NCBI RefSeq assembly: GCF_005144415.1
Contig: NZ_SWJE01000021.1
Location: forward strand, 47,883-111,882
DNA length: 64,000 bases
Direction of reading: 5' to 3'
Origin: Trinickia terrae
Lineage (GTDB): Bacteria > Pseudomonadota > Gammaproteobacteria > Burkholderiales > Burkholderiaceae
Part shown: positions 42,323 through 52,212 of the stretch, piece after piece
How positions within the stretch are numbered: position 1 is the first letter of the stretch
Layout of the letters: the number at the start of each line of letters is the position of its first letter
Position numbers and translations under genes: made by a program
The notes under the pieces: generated by a model
Database searches by the model: none
Seen by the model: the letters and a program-made list of their open reading frames with translations, nothing else
Told to the model about the DNA's origin: nothing

Positions 42323-45052
42323 TTAGCTGTGCTTCACCAATCCCAGCGCTTGCGCGCGCGAGACAGCTTGAGCGCGTTTGTCGACCGCCAGCTTCGTAAA
42401 GATGCTCTTGACATGAGACTTGACCGTTTCAGGCGTGATGCCTAGCGTGCGCGCGATTTCCTTGTTCGATTGTCCTTGTGCGATCAATTCGACGATGCCG
42501 CGCTCTCGCGAACTGAGGCGGTCCCGTTCGGCTTCTCGATGCGGCTTGCTGCCGGGTTCGTGCAGCGCTCGCCAGCTTTCCAGCAGACGATCCAGCCAGG
42601 CCGTTGTGTCCTGCGTTCTGGCGTGGGTGCGGACGCTATCGCGCGCCAGCGTCAGCAGCGGACCGATCTCAGGCCCTTGATCGACGATGGTTTGGCAGAC
42701 CCCGGCGGGCGCTGCGACCGCCGCGACTTCGAAAAATATCTCGAGCGCCCGCTCGCGATTGCCTGCGCTTAGCCATGCCAGCGCGAGGACGGTCCGGATT
42801 CGCAGCGCGAGATACGAACCATGAGGGCGTTCGAGACGTTCGAGCGCACCGTTCAAGAGTCCGACGGCTTCTTGTGCCTGATGCCGCCGCATCGCGAGAT
42901 ACGCGGCTCCGAGGTCCCGGTAGTTCTCGATTTCCGCCGATACCGGGGTGGGGCGCTTGGCGTCGGGCGCGGCCAACTGGCGAAGTTGAGCCACGCATGC
43001 TCCCGCTTCGGCAAACCTGCCTTCCACGAGATCGAGCCGGGCTCTTTCCGAAAGCGCGGCGGCGATCAGCCGGTTCCAGCCGCGTGCCTGACCGAGGGCC
43101 TGGGCACTGTCGAGCAAGGCATACGCGCGCGAAAAATTGGCGCGCGCCACGGCGATTCGAACGAGGATGCGATAGCAGATCAGCACGCTGTCGAGAAACA
43201 CGGCAAGCTCGATGATCGGCATGAGCTCGACGAGCAACGCTTCCGCTTCGTCCAGCCGGCCTTGCTCATAGCGCAATTGCGCAATCATCGGGGCGCACAG
43301 CGCAGCCGCGATCGACTGCCGGCCCGAGTGCTGCTCGGCGAGCTCCATCGCTTCGGTGAAACGGCGCTCCGCATGCGAGAAGTGCAGCTGCTGCATTTCG
43401 ACGTGGCCGAGCAGGCAAAGCCGATAGACCGAGGAGAAGATGCTGCGGTGGTCTTCGTCGGCCGAGTCGGGAATCCACGGTATCGCGTGCAGAGCCTCGA
43501 AATCGCCCGCTTTCCAATGGCCGAAGCGCGCTACGTTCGAGACCGCGTTGGTGGTCCAGGAATCGCGCGCCGGCCGGTCGAGATATTGCCCGGCGAGCAA
43601 GAGCGCCCGTTGCGGGTCGTCCTGCAAGGCGGCAAGCGCCGAGCGAATCGCGACACATTCCCAGTGCACGTAGTCGGCGTCGACGGACTTGTCCGCGGCA
43701 TCGCGCTCGATCGAGTCCAGCAGCGGGACGGCTTCATCGAAGCGCATGGCGAGGACCGTGCCCCAGGCCGCCGCCAGCGTGACTGTGATCTGCGCGCGCA
43801 TCAGATCGGATGGGAATTGACGCTGCCAGCCGACCAGGGTGAGCAGGTCGCCCGCTTTGAGAAGCGATCTCGCGCAGTGTTCCATGAGCCGGATGGCGTC
43901 GCCGGTCGCGCCGGCCGCAATGGCGTGCTTGACCGCATCGGTCCACTGGCGCTGCGCCGCGTACCATTGCCACGCGCGGCGATGCAGCTCGGCGATCTCC
44001 TCGTGGTGCCGCGCCTCCAGTTGACGTTGAAGGTACTCGGCCATGAGCGGGTGATAGCGGAACCAGTGCCCCTCCAGGTCCATCGGCTCCAGCAGCAGCT
44101 GGCGCGCGACGATGGCGTCGAGCATGGCCTGGCTCGGCCTGATGCCCGTGACCGCCTCGCAAAGCGGTGCACTCAGGCGGTCGAGTATCGCCGTGCGCAG
44201 CATGAATGCGAGCATCTCCGCAGGCAAGGACTGAAGGATGTCTTCGAGATAATCGGCAAGCGGCCTCGATGAACCGCTCGGCACGCTTGCCTTCCAGCCG
44301 CGCGGACGATCGTCCCGAGCCAGCACCGACGCGGAGATGCGCAACGCGGCTGCCCAGCCTTCGGTCGTCGCGAACAGCGACTTCATGTCCGTGGTGCGGA
44401 GCTTGCCTGGGCATTCGTGCTCGACGAAGCGGCGCGTCTCGTCGAAGTTGAATCTGAGCGTCGATGCGTCGATCTCCAGCAGCTCGTTGCGGGCGCGCAG
44501 CTTGCCGAGCGGAAGCGGGGGATCCGTGCGGGTGCACAGCACCACGTGGACCTGCGAGGGCAGATTGGCGATGAAGAGCGACATCGCTTCGTGAATCGGC
44601 GCTTCGCTGATCAAGTGGTAGTCGTCGATGAAAACGTAGACCTCGTCGTCTACGTCGATCAGCTCGTTGATCAGCGTCGACGCCAGCGCATTGGCCGGCA
44701 CGAACGACGCTTCCGCGGTCAAGCCGATCACCGATGCGCCGACGTCCCCGCAGGCTTGCCGCAGCGCCCGCGCGAGGTGATTGAAGTATCGGGCGGGCTC
44801 GTCATCGTCGGCGTCGAGAGAGAGCCAGGCGACTCGCGTGCTATTCGTGCCGAGCGCATTGAGCCAGGTGAGCGCGAGCGAGGTCTTGCCGAATCCGGCG
44901 GGAGCCTTGATCACCGTGAGGCGCTTCTTTTCCGTCTGCGCGGCAAGAGAGGCGAGGCGCGGGCGATCGATCAAGCCCGTGGGCAAGCGCGGCGGGACTA
45001 CCTTTGTGGCAAGCAGGACAGGTTGCCTCGTCGAGAGCATCGCTTCGGTCAT
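42323..45052 (-). CDS. Large ATP-binding LuxR (MalT-type) regulator
   Basis: This protein of 909 residues has an N-terminal STAND ATPase with Walker A APAGFGKT (residues 50-57) and VYVFIDDYHLISEAP as Walker B. A long TPR-like helical middle follows, then a C-terminal LuxR helix-turn-helix (IVELIAQGQSNKEIARTLGI, TPETVKSHVKSIFTKL). Such MalT-like activators bind a small inducer plus ATP and oligomerise. It converges on the BON gene and may drive the porin or catabolic cluster. ATG 45052 is chosen by homology (MTEAMLSTRQPVLLATK). Confidence 0.9.
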   Translation of the reverse strand: MTEAMLSTRQPVLLATKVVPPRLPTGLIDRPRLASLAAQTEKKRLTVIKAPAGFGKTSLALTWLNALGTNSTRVAWLSLDADDDEPARYFNHLARALRQACGDVGASVIGLTAEASFVPANALASTLINELIDVDDEVYVFIDDYHLISEAPIHEAMSLFIANLPSQVHVVLCTRTDPPLPLGKLRARNELLEIDASTLRFNFDETRRFVEHECPGKLRTTDMKSLFATTEGWAAALRISASVLARDDRPRGWKASVPSGSSRPLADYLEDILQSLPAEMLAFMLRTAILDRLSAPLCEAVTGIRPSQAMLDAIVARQLLLEPMDLEGHWFRYHPLMAEYLQRQLEARHHEEIAELHRRAWQWYAAQRQWTDAVKHAIAAGATGDAIRLMEHCARSLLKAGDLLTLVGWQRQFPSDLMRAQITVTLAAAWGTVLAMRFDEAVPLLDSIERDAADKSVDADYVHWECVAIRSALAALQDDPQRALLLAGQYLDRPARDSWTTNAVSNVARFGHWKAGDFEALHAIPWIPDSADEDHRSIFSSVYRLCLLGHVEMQQLHFSHAERRFTEAMELAEQHSGRQSIAAALCAPMIAQLRYEQGRLDEAEALLVELMPIIELAVFLDSVLICYRILVRIAVARANFSRAYALLDSAQALGQARGWNRLIAAALSERARLDLVEGRFAEAGACVAQLRQLAAPDAKRPTPVSAEIENYRDLGAAYLAMRRHQAQEAVGLLNGALERLERPHGSYLALRIRTVLALAWLSAGNRERALEIFFEVAAVAAPAGVCQTIVDQGPEIGPLLTLARDSVRTHARTQDTTAWLDRLLESWRALHEPGSKPHREAERDRLSSRERGIVELIAQGQSNKEIARTLGITPETVKSHVKSIFTKLAVDKRAQAVSRAQALGLVKHS

Positions 45053-45272
45053 GTCATGTCTGGGTTGCGTCGCGGTTTGACGTGTCACCAACCACCATGG
45101 GGCTCGATAGATAATACGCCAACCCATTCCAGGCGGCCTTGCCAAAGAGGGATAATCCTATTGCGGCGCACAATCCAGGGCACTAGGTAAAAGACCGGGT
45201 TTTTCAAAGCGGTCAATCTATTGCATTCGTAGGATTGGCGATCGACCAACGACCCATCCGCGTGATACCCGC

Positions 45273-46289
45273 ATGCTCTCGCCCAGCGCCACCGTTCCCA
45301 TCTCGCTCGTCAACGGCTTCCTGGCCGGCGCGCGCACGCAACCCGAGGTGATCCGCCGCTATCTCGACGAAGCGGGCATCGCGCCCGATCTGCTCGCGCG
45401 GCCCGGCGCGCGGGTCACGGAAGAGCAGTTCTCGACGCTGTACCGCACGCTCGCCATCGAGCTCGACGACGAAATGCCCGGCATCTTCAGCCGCCCGTTG
45501 CGCAGCGGCACGCTGAAGTTTCTCTGCTTGAGTCTGCTCGATGCACGCAACCTCGACACCGCGCTGCACCGCTTCGGCCAGTTTTTCCATATCGTTCTCG
45601 ACGATTTCCATGTCGAGTCGCGCCGCGACGGCCACGTCGCCCAGGTCGCGCTGCGTCCGAACCCCGCGTATGGCCAGATCGGGACGCTCGGCCAGGAGCT
45701 GACGCTCAAGCTCGCACACGGCGTGTCTTCCTGGCTCATCGGCCAGAAGATTCCGCTGCTGCAAGTCGACTTCGCGTTTCCGCGTCCGCCGCATGCGCTC
45801 GATCACCGTTACTTTTTCTCGGGGCCGCTGCGCTTCGGTTGCGAGAGCACGCTGATGCGCTTCAGCGCGGACTATCTCGACATGCCGCTCAGGCAGAACA
45901 AGCGCAACCTGCGCAGCTTCCTCGCCCGCGCGCCCGGCGATTGGATCTTCGAATCGTTCAGCGAGCAGATGGTGAGCCATCGGGTGCGCCAGTATCTCGC
46001 CGCGAAGCTGCCCGACCTGCCGATCATCGAAGAGACGGCGCAAAAGCTGCATTGCTCGGTGCGGACGCTGTGCCGGCGGCTCGCCGCCGAGGAGACCAGC
46101 TTCCAGGCGCTCAAGGACGAGCTGCGGCGCGACATCGCGATCCAGCGGCTCGCCGATACGCACGACACCATCGCGCTCATCGGGGCCGAGCTCGGCTTCG
46201 ACGATCCCAGCGCCTTTCATCGCGCCTTTCGCCAGTGGACGGGCAGCACGCCCGGCACCTACCGGACGCGCAACCGGCCCCCGGCGTGA
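45273..46289 (+). CDS. AraC-family regulator (arabinose_bd/OruR type)
   Basis: This 338-residue regulator has the long N-terminal ligand domain of the OruR/ArgR-like group (residues 15-200, LDDEMPGIFSRPLRSGTLKF) and a C-terminal AraC domain with QKLHCSVRTLCRRLAAEETS and IALIGAELGFDDPSAFHRAFRQW. It lies about 200 bp upstream of an acyl-CoA dehydrogenase/thiolase pair on the same strand. Direct repeats in that gap are probable targets, with a fatty acyl ligand as inducer (inference). Confidence 0.9.
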   Translation: MLSPSATVPISLVNGFLAGARTQPEVIRRYLDEAGIAPDLLARPGARVTEEQFSTLYRTLAIELDDEMPGIFSRPLRSGTLKFLCLSLLDARNLDTALHRFGQFFHIVLDDFHVESRRDGHVAQVALRPNPAYGQIGTLGQELTLKLAHGVSSWLIGQKIPLLQVDFAFPRPPHALDHRYFFSGPLRFGCESTLMRFSADYLDMPLRQNKRNLRSFLARAPGDWIFESFSEQMVSHRVRQYLAAKLPDLPIIEETAQKLHCSVRTLCRRLAAEETSFQALKDELRRDIAIQRLADTHDTIALIGAELGFDDPSAFHRAFRQWTGSTPGTYRTRNRPPA

Positions 46290-46314
46290 CGGGCCTCGCA
46301 GCCGCCTGAGCAGA

Positions 46315-46351
46315 GTGGCCGGATTTGTCACCATGTGGTCCGGTTTTGACA
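46315..46351. promoter_or_regulatory. Imperfect direct repeat, probable AraC operator
   Basis: GTGGCCGGATTTGTCA at 46315-46330 is followed by the similar GTGGTCCGGTTTTGACA at 46335-46351, a 20-bp period. It lies between the AraC gene and the acyl-CoA dehydrogenase it precedes, which suits an AraC-family activator. Confidence 0.5.
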
Positions 46352-46487
46352 ATTCGGACGGGGGACGTTGCTGCTACGATCCGCCGTACATCCTTTGCGC
46401 TTGGCTTTGTTTGCCACCTTGAGGCGAGCCGCAGCGCGCATGCCCCCGGTTTCGCCGGCCCGAATCGCCCTCACTGGAACGTCGATC

Positions 46488-48278
46488 ATGAGCTACACCG
46501 CCCCCATCAAAGACATGCTGTTCGTGCTGAAGGAACTGGCCGGCATCGACGGCGTTGCGAAGCTGCCGGGCTTCGAGGAGGCGGGCTTCGATACCGCGCA
46601 AGCCGTGCTCGACGAATCCGCCAAGCTGTGCGGCGAAGTGCTGGCGCCGCTGAACGTCGAGGGCGACCGCAATCCGAGCAGCTGGCGCGACGGCGTGGTG
46701 ACGGCGACGCCCGGCTTCAAGGACGCATTCCGCCAGTTCGCCGAGGGCGGCTGGCAAGGTTTGCAGCATCCGGCCGACTACGACGGCCAGGGTCTGCCCA
46801 AGCTGATCGCCACGCCGTGCATGGAAATGCTCAACGCGTCGAACCTGTCGTTCGCGCTGTGTCCGTTGCTGACCGACGGCGCCATCGAGGCGCTCCTGAC
46901 CGCCGGCAGCGAAGAACTGAAGCAGCGCTACGTGCCGAAGCTGATCTCGGGCGAGTGGACCGGCACGATGAACCTCACCGAGCCGCAGGCCGGCTCCGAT
47001 CTTGCGCTCGTGCGCACGCGTGCCGAGCCGCAAGGCGACGGCACCTACAAGATCTCCGGCACGAAGATCTTCATCACGTGGGGCGAGCACGACATGGCGG
47101 ACAACATCGTGCATCTCGTGCTGGCCCGCACGCCTGACGCACCGGAAGGCGTGAAGGGCATTTCGCTCTTCATCGTGCCCAAGTTCCTCATCAACGACGA
47201 CGGCAGCCTCGGCGCGCGCAACGACGTGCACTGCGTCTCGATCGAGCACAAGCTCGGCATCAAGGCGAGCCCGACCGCGGTGCTGCAATTCGGCGATCAC
47301 GGCGGCGCGATCGGCTATCTCGTCGGCGAGGCGAACCGCGGCCTCGAGTACATGTTCATCATGATGAACGCGGCGCGCTTCGGCGTCGGCATGCAGGGCA
47401 TCGCCGTCGCGGACCGCGCCTATCAGAAGGCGGCGGCGTATGCGAAGGAGCGGGTGCAAAGCCGCCCGGTCGATGGCTCCGCGAAGCAGGCGGTCAGCAT
47501 CATCCACCATCCCGATGTGCGCCGCATGCTCGCCTCGATGCGCGCGATGACCGAAGGCGCGCGCGCTCTTGCATACGTCGCCGCGGCGCACAGCGACCAC
47601 GCGCACCATCATCCCGACGAAGCGCAGCGCGCGCGCCATCAGGCGATCTACGAATATCTGGTGCCGGTCGTGAAGGGCTGGAGCACCGAGATGGTCAACG
47701 AGGTCGCGAGCCTCGGCGTGCAGGTGCACGGCGGGATGGGCTTCATCGAAGAGACGGGCGCGGCGCAGTTCTACCGCGACGCGCGCATTCTCGCGATCTA
47801 CGAAGGCACGACCGCGATCCAGGCCAACGACCTGGTGGGCCGCAAGACCCTGCGCGACAACGGCGCAGTGGCGAAGGCGCTCATCGCCGAAATCGCGGGG
47901 ACGGTCGAAGCGCTGGCGCAGATCGACGGTGCCGCAGCCGCATCGATGAAAGCCGGGCTGGAGAAGGGCGTGCACGCGTTGTCGAACGTGATCGACTTCG
48001 TGATCGCGAACGCAAAGCGCGACCCCAACGCCGTGTTCGCGGGCAGCGTGCCCTACCTCAAGCTCGCGGGCATCGTGCTGTGCGGCTGGCAGATGGCGCG
48101 CGCGCTCATCGTCGCGCATCGCGATCGCGCGGACGATCCCGCGTTCCACGACACGAAGATCGCCATCGCGCAGTTCTACGCCGAGCACATCCTCGCGCAG
48201 GCTGCGGGCATCGAAGCCTCGGTCGTCAGCGCGGACAGCCGCCATGGCGTGCTCGCGCTCGGCGAAGACCAATTCTAA
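46488..48278 (+). CDS. Acyl-CoA dehydrogenase, long (about 600 aa) FadE-like type
   Basis: This 596-residue enzyme is of the DmdC/FadE-like class with an extra C-terminal domain. It shows TGTMNLTEPQAGSDLALV, KIFITWGEHDMADNIVHLV, YAKERVQSR and GGMGFIEETGAAQFYRDARI followed by AIYEGTTAIQANDLVG. It forms enoyl-CoA and passes electrons to ETF. It starts MSYTAPIKDMLFVL at ATG 46488 and is followed 16 bp later by thiolase. Confidence 0.93.
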   Translation: MSYTAPIKDMLFVLKELAGIDGVAKLPGFEEAGFDTAQAVLDESAKLCGEVLAPLNVEGDRNPSSWRDGVVTATPGFKDAFRQFAEGGWQGLQHPADYDGQGLPKLIATPCMEMLNASNLSFALCPLLTDGAIEALLTAGSEELKQRYVPKLISGEWTGTMNLTEPQAGSDLALVRTRAEPQGDGTYKISGTKIFITWGEHDMADNIVHLVLARTPDAPEGVKGISLFIVPKFLINDDGSLGARNDVHCVSIEHKLGIKASPTAVLQFGDHGGAIGYLVGEANRGLEYMFIMMNAARFGVGMQGIAVADRAYQKAAAYAKERVQSRPVDGSAKQAVSIIHHPDVRRMLASMRAMTEGARALAYVAAAHSDHAHHHPDEAQRARHQAIYEYLVPVVKGWSTEMVNEVASLGVQVHGGMGFIEETGAAQFYRDARILAIYEGTTAIQANDLVGRKTLRDNGAVAKALIAEIAGTVEALAQIDGAAAASMKAGLEKGVHALSNVIDFVIANAKRDPNAVFAGSVPYLKLAGIVLCGWQMARALIVAHRDRADDPAFHDTKIAIAQFYAEHILAQAAGIEASVVSADSRHGVLALGEDQF

Positions 48279-48294
48279 GAATGGAGGAGAAGCA

Positions 48295-49482
48295 ATGAGC
48301 AGAGAAGTCGTGATCGTCGGCGGCGTGCGCACCGCCATCGGCAAATTCGGCGGCAGCCTGAAAGACTTCGCGCCGACCGAGCTGGGCGCGCTCGTCGTGC
48401 GCGAAGCGCTGTCGCGCACGGGCGTGGCCGCCGCGGACGTAGGCCACGTCGTGTTCGGCAACGTGATCGCCACCGAGCCGAAGGATCTCTATCTTTCGCG
48501 CGTGGCGGCGATCGATGCGGGCATTCCGGAGACGACGCCCGCATTCAACGTCAACCGGCTGTGCGGCTCCGGGCTGCAGGCGATCGTGTCCGCCGCGCAA
48601 ACGATTCTGCTCGGCGATGCGGATGTCGCGATCGGCGGCGGCGCGGAGAACATGAGCCGCGCGCCGTACCTCACGCCCGATGCGCGCTTCGGCGCGCGCA
48701 TGGGCGATGTGCGCCTCGTCGACATGATGCTGGGCGCGCTCAACGATCCGTTCCATGCGGTGCCGATGGGCGTGACGGCCGAGAACGTCGCAAGCAGGTT
48801 CGGCATCTCGCGCGAGGCGCAGGATGCGCTCGCGCTCGAATCGCACCGCCGCGCCGAACGCGCGATCGCCGAGGGCCGCTTCAAGAGCCAGATCGTGCCG
48901 GTGGTTCGCACCGTCAAGGGCAAGGAAGTGGTCTTCGACACCGACGAGCACGTGCGCCACGATGCGACGCTCGACGACTTCGCCAAGCTCAAGCCGGTCT
49001 TCGCGAAGGAGAACGGCACGGTGACGGCCGGCAATGCGTCGGGAATCAACGATGCGGCGGCGGCCGTGGTGCTGATGGAGCGAAGTGTTGCGCAAGCGCG
49101 CGGGGCCAAGCCGATGGCGCGGCTCGTCGCCTACGCGCACGCGGGCGTCGATCCGCTGCATATGGGCATCGGGCCGGTGCCGGCCACGCGTCTCGCGCTC
49201 GAACGCGCGGGCCTTTCGGTTCGCGATCTCGACGTGATCGAGGCGAACGAAGCGTTCGCCGCCCAGGCGTGCGCCGTGACGCAGGAGCTCGGGCTCGATC
49301 AGGCGTTGGTCAACCCGAACGGCTCGGGCATCTCGCTCGGGCACCCGATCGGCGCGACGGGCGCGCTCATCGCGGTGAAGGCGCTTTATGAACTGCAGCG
49401 CATCGGCGGGCGCTATGCGCTCGTGACGATGTGCATCGGCGGCGGCCAGGGCATTGCGGTGATCTTCGAAAACCTTCAGTAA
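48295..49482 (+). CDS. Acetyl-CoA C-acyltransferase (thiolase)
   Basis: This 395-residue thiolase has Cys90 in [34 protein letters not shown] and CIGGGQGIA. It has AATGGAGGAG just before the ATG and lies 16 bp after the acyl-CoA dehydrogenase, so the pair forms an operon. It is closely similar to the thiolase at 28787-29971, which suggests paralogous beta-oxidation modules. Confidence 0.93.
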   Translation: MSREVVIVGGVRTAIGKFGGSLKDFAPTELGALVVREALSRTGVAAADVGHVVFGNVIATEPKDLYLSRVAAIDAGIPETTPAFNVNRLCGSGLQAIVSAAQTILLGDADVAIGGGAENMSRAPYLTPDARFGARMGDVRLVDMMLGALNDPFHAVPMGVTAENVASRFGISREAQDALALESHRRAERAIAEGRFKSQIVPVVRTVKGKEVVFDTDEHVRHDATLDDFAKLKPVFAKENGTVTAGNASGINDAAAAVVLMERSVAQARGAKPMARLVAYAHAGVDPLHMGIGPVPATRLALERAGLSVRDLDVIEANEAFAAQACAVTQELGLDQALVNPNGSGISLGHPIGATGALIAVKALYELQRIGGRYALVTMCIGGGQGIAVIFENLQ

Positions 49483-49516
49483 GCGCGCTGCCGCCGCAGC
49501 GCCTGCGCGAAGGAAC

Positions 49517-49548
49517 GCACGAAACCCGGCCACGGCCGGGTTTCGTGC
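49517..49548. terminator. Strong bidirectional terminator between thiolase and porin
   Basis: A 15-bp perfect stem with a 2-nt apical gap (left arm 49517-49531 starting GCACGAAACCCGG; right arm 49534-49548 ending TTTCGTGC) lies between convergent genes. The A/T blocks within the arms give each direction a short T run. Confidence 0.8.
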
Positions 49549-49570
49549 TTCAGATGCCGCTGGACCGATC

Positions 49571-50713
49571 TCAGAAGCGGTGACGCAGACCGATCGTCGT
49601 GGCCACCTGGCTGTCCGTCGACGACCGGCTCAGGCCGTTGATATCCGCCGTGATACCCGAACTGCCCGTGTCGCTGACGTGCTGATACACGGCCATCAGG
49701 TAGACGTCGGTGCGCTTCGACAGCGCGTACGCCGTCTGCAAGCTGACCTGGTTGTATTTCGGGCTCACGCCGTCGAGACGCGCATCGGTGAACGTGTAGG
49801 CGCCCGACACCGACCACGCCGGCGTGATGTTGTAGCGCCCGTTCACTTCGTAGTTCGTGAAGCGCGCGCTGCTGTTCGTCAGCGTCAAGCCGCTCGACGT
49901 GCCCGACGCCGATGCGCCGATACCGGTGGCGCCGTCGAGGTGGGTCTGCGTGAACACGAGGCCGACGACGGCGGGACCGAACGTGTAGTTCAAGCCCGCG
50001 CCGTAGGTGCGTTGGGTGGCGGCCGTGAAGGTGGTGTCGGCGGTGACCGCGCCGCTCGAATTCAGCGAGGTGCCCGAGTTGTTCAACTGCAGATAGCCGG
50101 CCGCCACATTCAACGGACCGTAGTTGTACGATGCGCCGAAGCTGTACGCGCGGTTCGTCGAGAACCCGCTCGATGAGTTCGAGAAACCATAGAGCGCGCC
50201 GAGCTTGAGGCCGCCGTAGTTCGCGCTCTGGTACTTGACCGAGTTGTTGATTCGGAACGAGTTGTCGAGGTTGTCGTTATCGAACGGGTGTGCGGCCATG
50301 GTGCCGCCGTAGCCGGTGCCGGTCAGCGCGAGCGGGCCCAGGTAGTCGACGACTGAGTCGTACTGACGGCCGAGGGTGACGGCGCCGTACTGATCGCTCG
50401 ACAGGCCGACGAATGCCTGCCGGCCGAACTCGAGACTGTTCTGGCCGAGCTTGCCGCTCGTGATGCTAAAGCCGTTTTCCAACGTGAAGATTGCCTTCAG
50501 GCCGCCGCCCAGGTCTTCCGAGCCGCGCAGGCCCCAGCGGCTGCCGTTCACCGACCCGCTCGTTTCCTGGAAGTTGTGCGAGCCGCCCTGATTGCTGGTG
50601 TAGGTGATGCCTGCGTCGATCAAGCCGTACAGCGTGACGCTGCTCTGAGCATGCGCCGCGCCGGTCATGCCGAGAATCGCCAGCGAGAGGCCGGACATAG
50701 CGATCTTTTTCAT
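49571..50713 (-). CDS. Gram-negative outer-membrane porin
   Basis: This 380-residue porin has a signal peptide (GLSLAILGMTGAAHAQ) and SSVTLYGLIDAGITYTSN. WGLRGSEDLGGGLKAIFTLE is the conserved hairpin, and it ends GLRHRF. It is the third porin in the window and the closest to the classical Burkholderia OpcP-like type. It converges on the thiolase with a strong terminator between. Confidence 0.93.
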   Translation of the reverse strand: MKKIAMSGLSLAILGMTGAAHAQSSVTLYGLIDAGITYTSNQGGSHNFQETSGSVNGSRWGLRGSEDLGGGLKAIFTLENGFSITSGKLGQNSLEFGRQAFVGLSSDQYGAVTLGRQYDSVVDYLGPLALTGTGYGGTMAAHPFDNDNLDNSFRINNSVKYQSANYGGLKLGALYGFSNSSSGFSTNRAYSFGASYNYGPLNVAAGYLQLNNSGTSLNSSGAVTADTTFTAATQRTYGAGLNYTFGPAVVGLVFTQTHLDGATGIGASASGTSSGLTLTNSSARFTNYEVNGRYNITPAWSVSGAYTFTDARLDGVSPKYNQVSLQTAYALSKRTDVYLMAVYQHVSDTGSSGITADINGLSRSSTDSQVATTIGLRHRF

Positions 50714-50857
50714 CTTTTCTCCGTTAACCGACTATCGGTTGTTATTGAGATGCGGAGAATATCTCAAGGCTTTTCATCGATGGATTGAATGTTGTGTTTT
50801 TGCTGCATTCAGATTATTTCATTGTAATATTCAAATGAAAAGCGCAAATGGAAAGAC

Positions 50858-50894
50858 AAAAAACGGGGCGCTCTCACTTGTGTGAGAACGCCCC
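50858..50894 (-). terminator. Rho-independent terminator (minus strand)
   Basis: GGGGCG-C-TCTCAC and GTGAGA-A-CGCCCC (50865-50894) pair with one mismatch around TTGT, and the minus-strand copy runs into GTTTTTT at 50864-50858. It would end a transcript entering from the AraC gene at 51164-52102 or from a small RNA or ORF between them. Confidence 0.7.
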
Positions 50895-51080
50895 AAGTGC
50901 CTGATTCAAAGACTCTTCTGGGAGATCAAGCACGGCCAGATTAGCATGGGTGCCGTCGAGTTTTGTTAATTTGATTCGTAATGATATTTCATTAACTTTC
51001 TTTCTGAATATTTGATTATTGCGGTTAATGATCGAAATCTGGGTTTTATAATTGACGCCTACACGATTTTCCGTCGGCAA
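50874..51080 (-). CDS. Possible small protein or sRNA region ahead of a terminator
   Basis: A 68-codon frame starting at TTG ends inside the terminator stem. It is AT-rich, its composition is unlike the neighbouring genes, and it has no obvious ribosome binding site. The rest of the 450-bp gap (50714-51163) holds the AT-rich porin promoter. The segment could be a small ORF or a non-coding RNA; I cannot tell which. Confidence 0.25.
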   Translation of the reverse strand: MPTENRVGVNYKTQISIINRNNQIFRKKVNEISLRIKLTKLDGTHANLAVLDLPEESLNQALGAFSHK

Positions 51081-51163
51081 TTGTTAATCGAGGTTACTCC
51101 GCCTTACATCGGGAAATGAGCCGCCGGTCGGGCGGTGGACCGATCGCGCAAGCTGCGCGCAGG

Positions 51164-52102
51164 TCACACCCACAGCCGATACACCCAGAAAGATTCGTCC
51201 TCGATGAAGCGCTGGGTGAACTCGCTCGGGGAGAAGCCCGTGCTGCGCTTGACCGCGCGGCTCAGGTGGGCCTGATCGGCAAAGCCTTCGTCCTGGGCAA
51301 TCGCGGCCCAATCCAGGGGCTGTCCGGTCTCGTAGCGCTCCCGTGCGTTGAAGAACAAGCCTTCCGTCTTGACGAGCGATTGCCACTCGCGCAGTGAGCG
51401 TCCGCTGTGCGCCTTGATGCGGCGCTCGACCTGACGCGGGCTATGCGTGCGCCGCCATTCGTGGGCCTGCCAGGCAAGGCGCTCGACCCAATAGCGGCCT
51501 GCCTCGCGCAGCGAGGACAGGGCGGAGCCGCCGCCCCGGAGGGCCCGCCAGCGTGCGGCGAGATGTTGTTCCAGCACGGCCAGCGACGCCGTGTCGCCAT
51601 CGGCGGCGAGCAGCGCTTCGAGGAACGGCCGCCAAGTCTCCCCGAGCAGCTCGCCGGCCGGAACGATGCGGTCCTGGGCGATGGACAGATCGACGCCGAA
51701 CAAGGCCTGCGCCGCATCCGCGGCAAAACACACCATGCCCCCGCGCCCGCTGTTCGGCGCCCAGCACACGGTAGGGCGGGACTGGCTGCCCGAAATCGTG
51801 ACCGCCGTACCGAATGGGCTCCATAGCGGGCCGCCGTCCACCTGCTCCACGAGTCCCGCATCGAGCCCTTGGAACCACGAAAGACACACGCGCGGTGAGG
51901 CTGGGAAGTGGGACAGGCGTTGAGCGTCGCTCAGTTCGAAGCCGCGCGTATCCCGGCAGAGAATTGCCACGATCGCGCCTTGCAAGGCCGGCGGCGCGAG
52001 ATAGAGCCGCGAGTGAGGGCCCCGGCTGCCGCTCGGCACGCGGGGCGCGCGCGTGGAGGGATCGGGGCATTGCGGGAAGGCGGGCAAGGGCTGGGAGGAC
52101 AT
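51164..52102 (-). CDS. AraC-family transcriptional regulator
   Basis: This protein of 312 residues has a C-terminal AraC domain (IKAHSGRSLREWQSLVKTEG, then IAQDEGFADQAHLSRAVKRS and TGFSPSEFTQRF). The N-terminal part has no sure match. The start is MSSQPLPAFPQ at ATG 52102, preceding which the frame is open but unlikely. It diverges from the cytochrome P450 gene across 110 bp and probably regulates it. Confidence 0.87.
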   Translation of the reverse strand: MSSQPLPAFPQCPDPSTRAPRVPSGSRGPHSRLYLAPPALQGAIVAILCRDTRGFELSDAQRLSHFPASPRVCLSWFQGLDAGLVEQVDGGPLWSPFGTAVTISGSQSRPTVCWAPNSGRGGMVCFAADAAQALFGVDLSIAQDRIVPAGELLGETWRPFLEALLAADGDTASLAVLEQHLAARWRALRGGGSALSSLREAGRYWVERLAWQAHEWRRTHSPRQVERRIKAHSGRSLREWQSLVKTEGLFFNARERYETGQPLDWAAIAQDEGFADQAHLSRAVKRSTGFSPSEFTQRFIEDESFWVYRLWV

Positions 52103-52212
52103 GACCGCGCAGTATAGGCAGGGGGCGTGGGCCTGTCGATGTCGTTTGCGTTCAAGACAGGAGGCGCTGGTTGGCGAATCATGCCGACATACGACTGCTC
52201 CGTCACTGAGAG

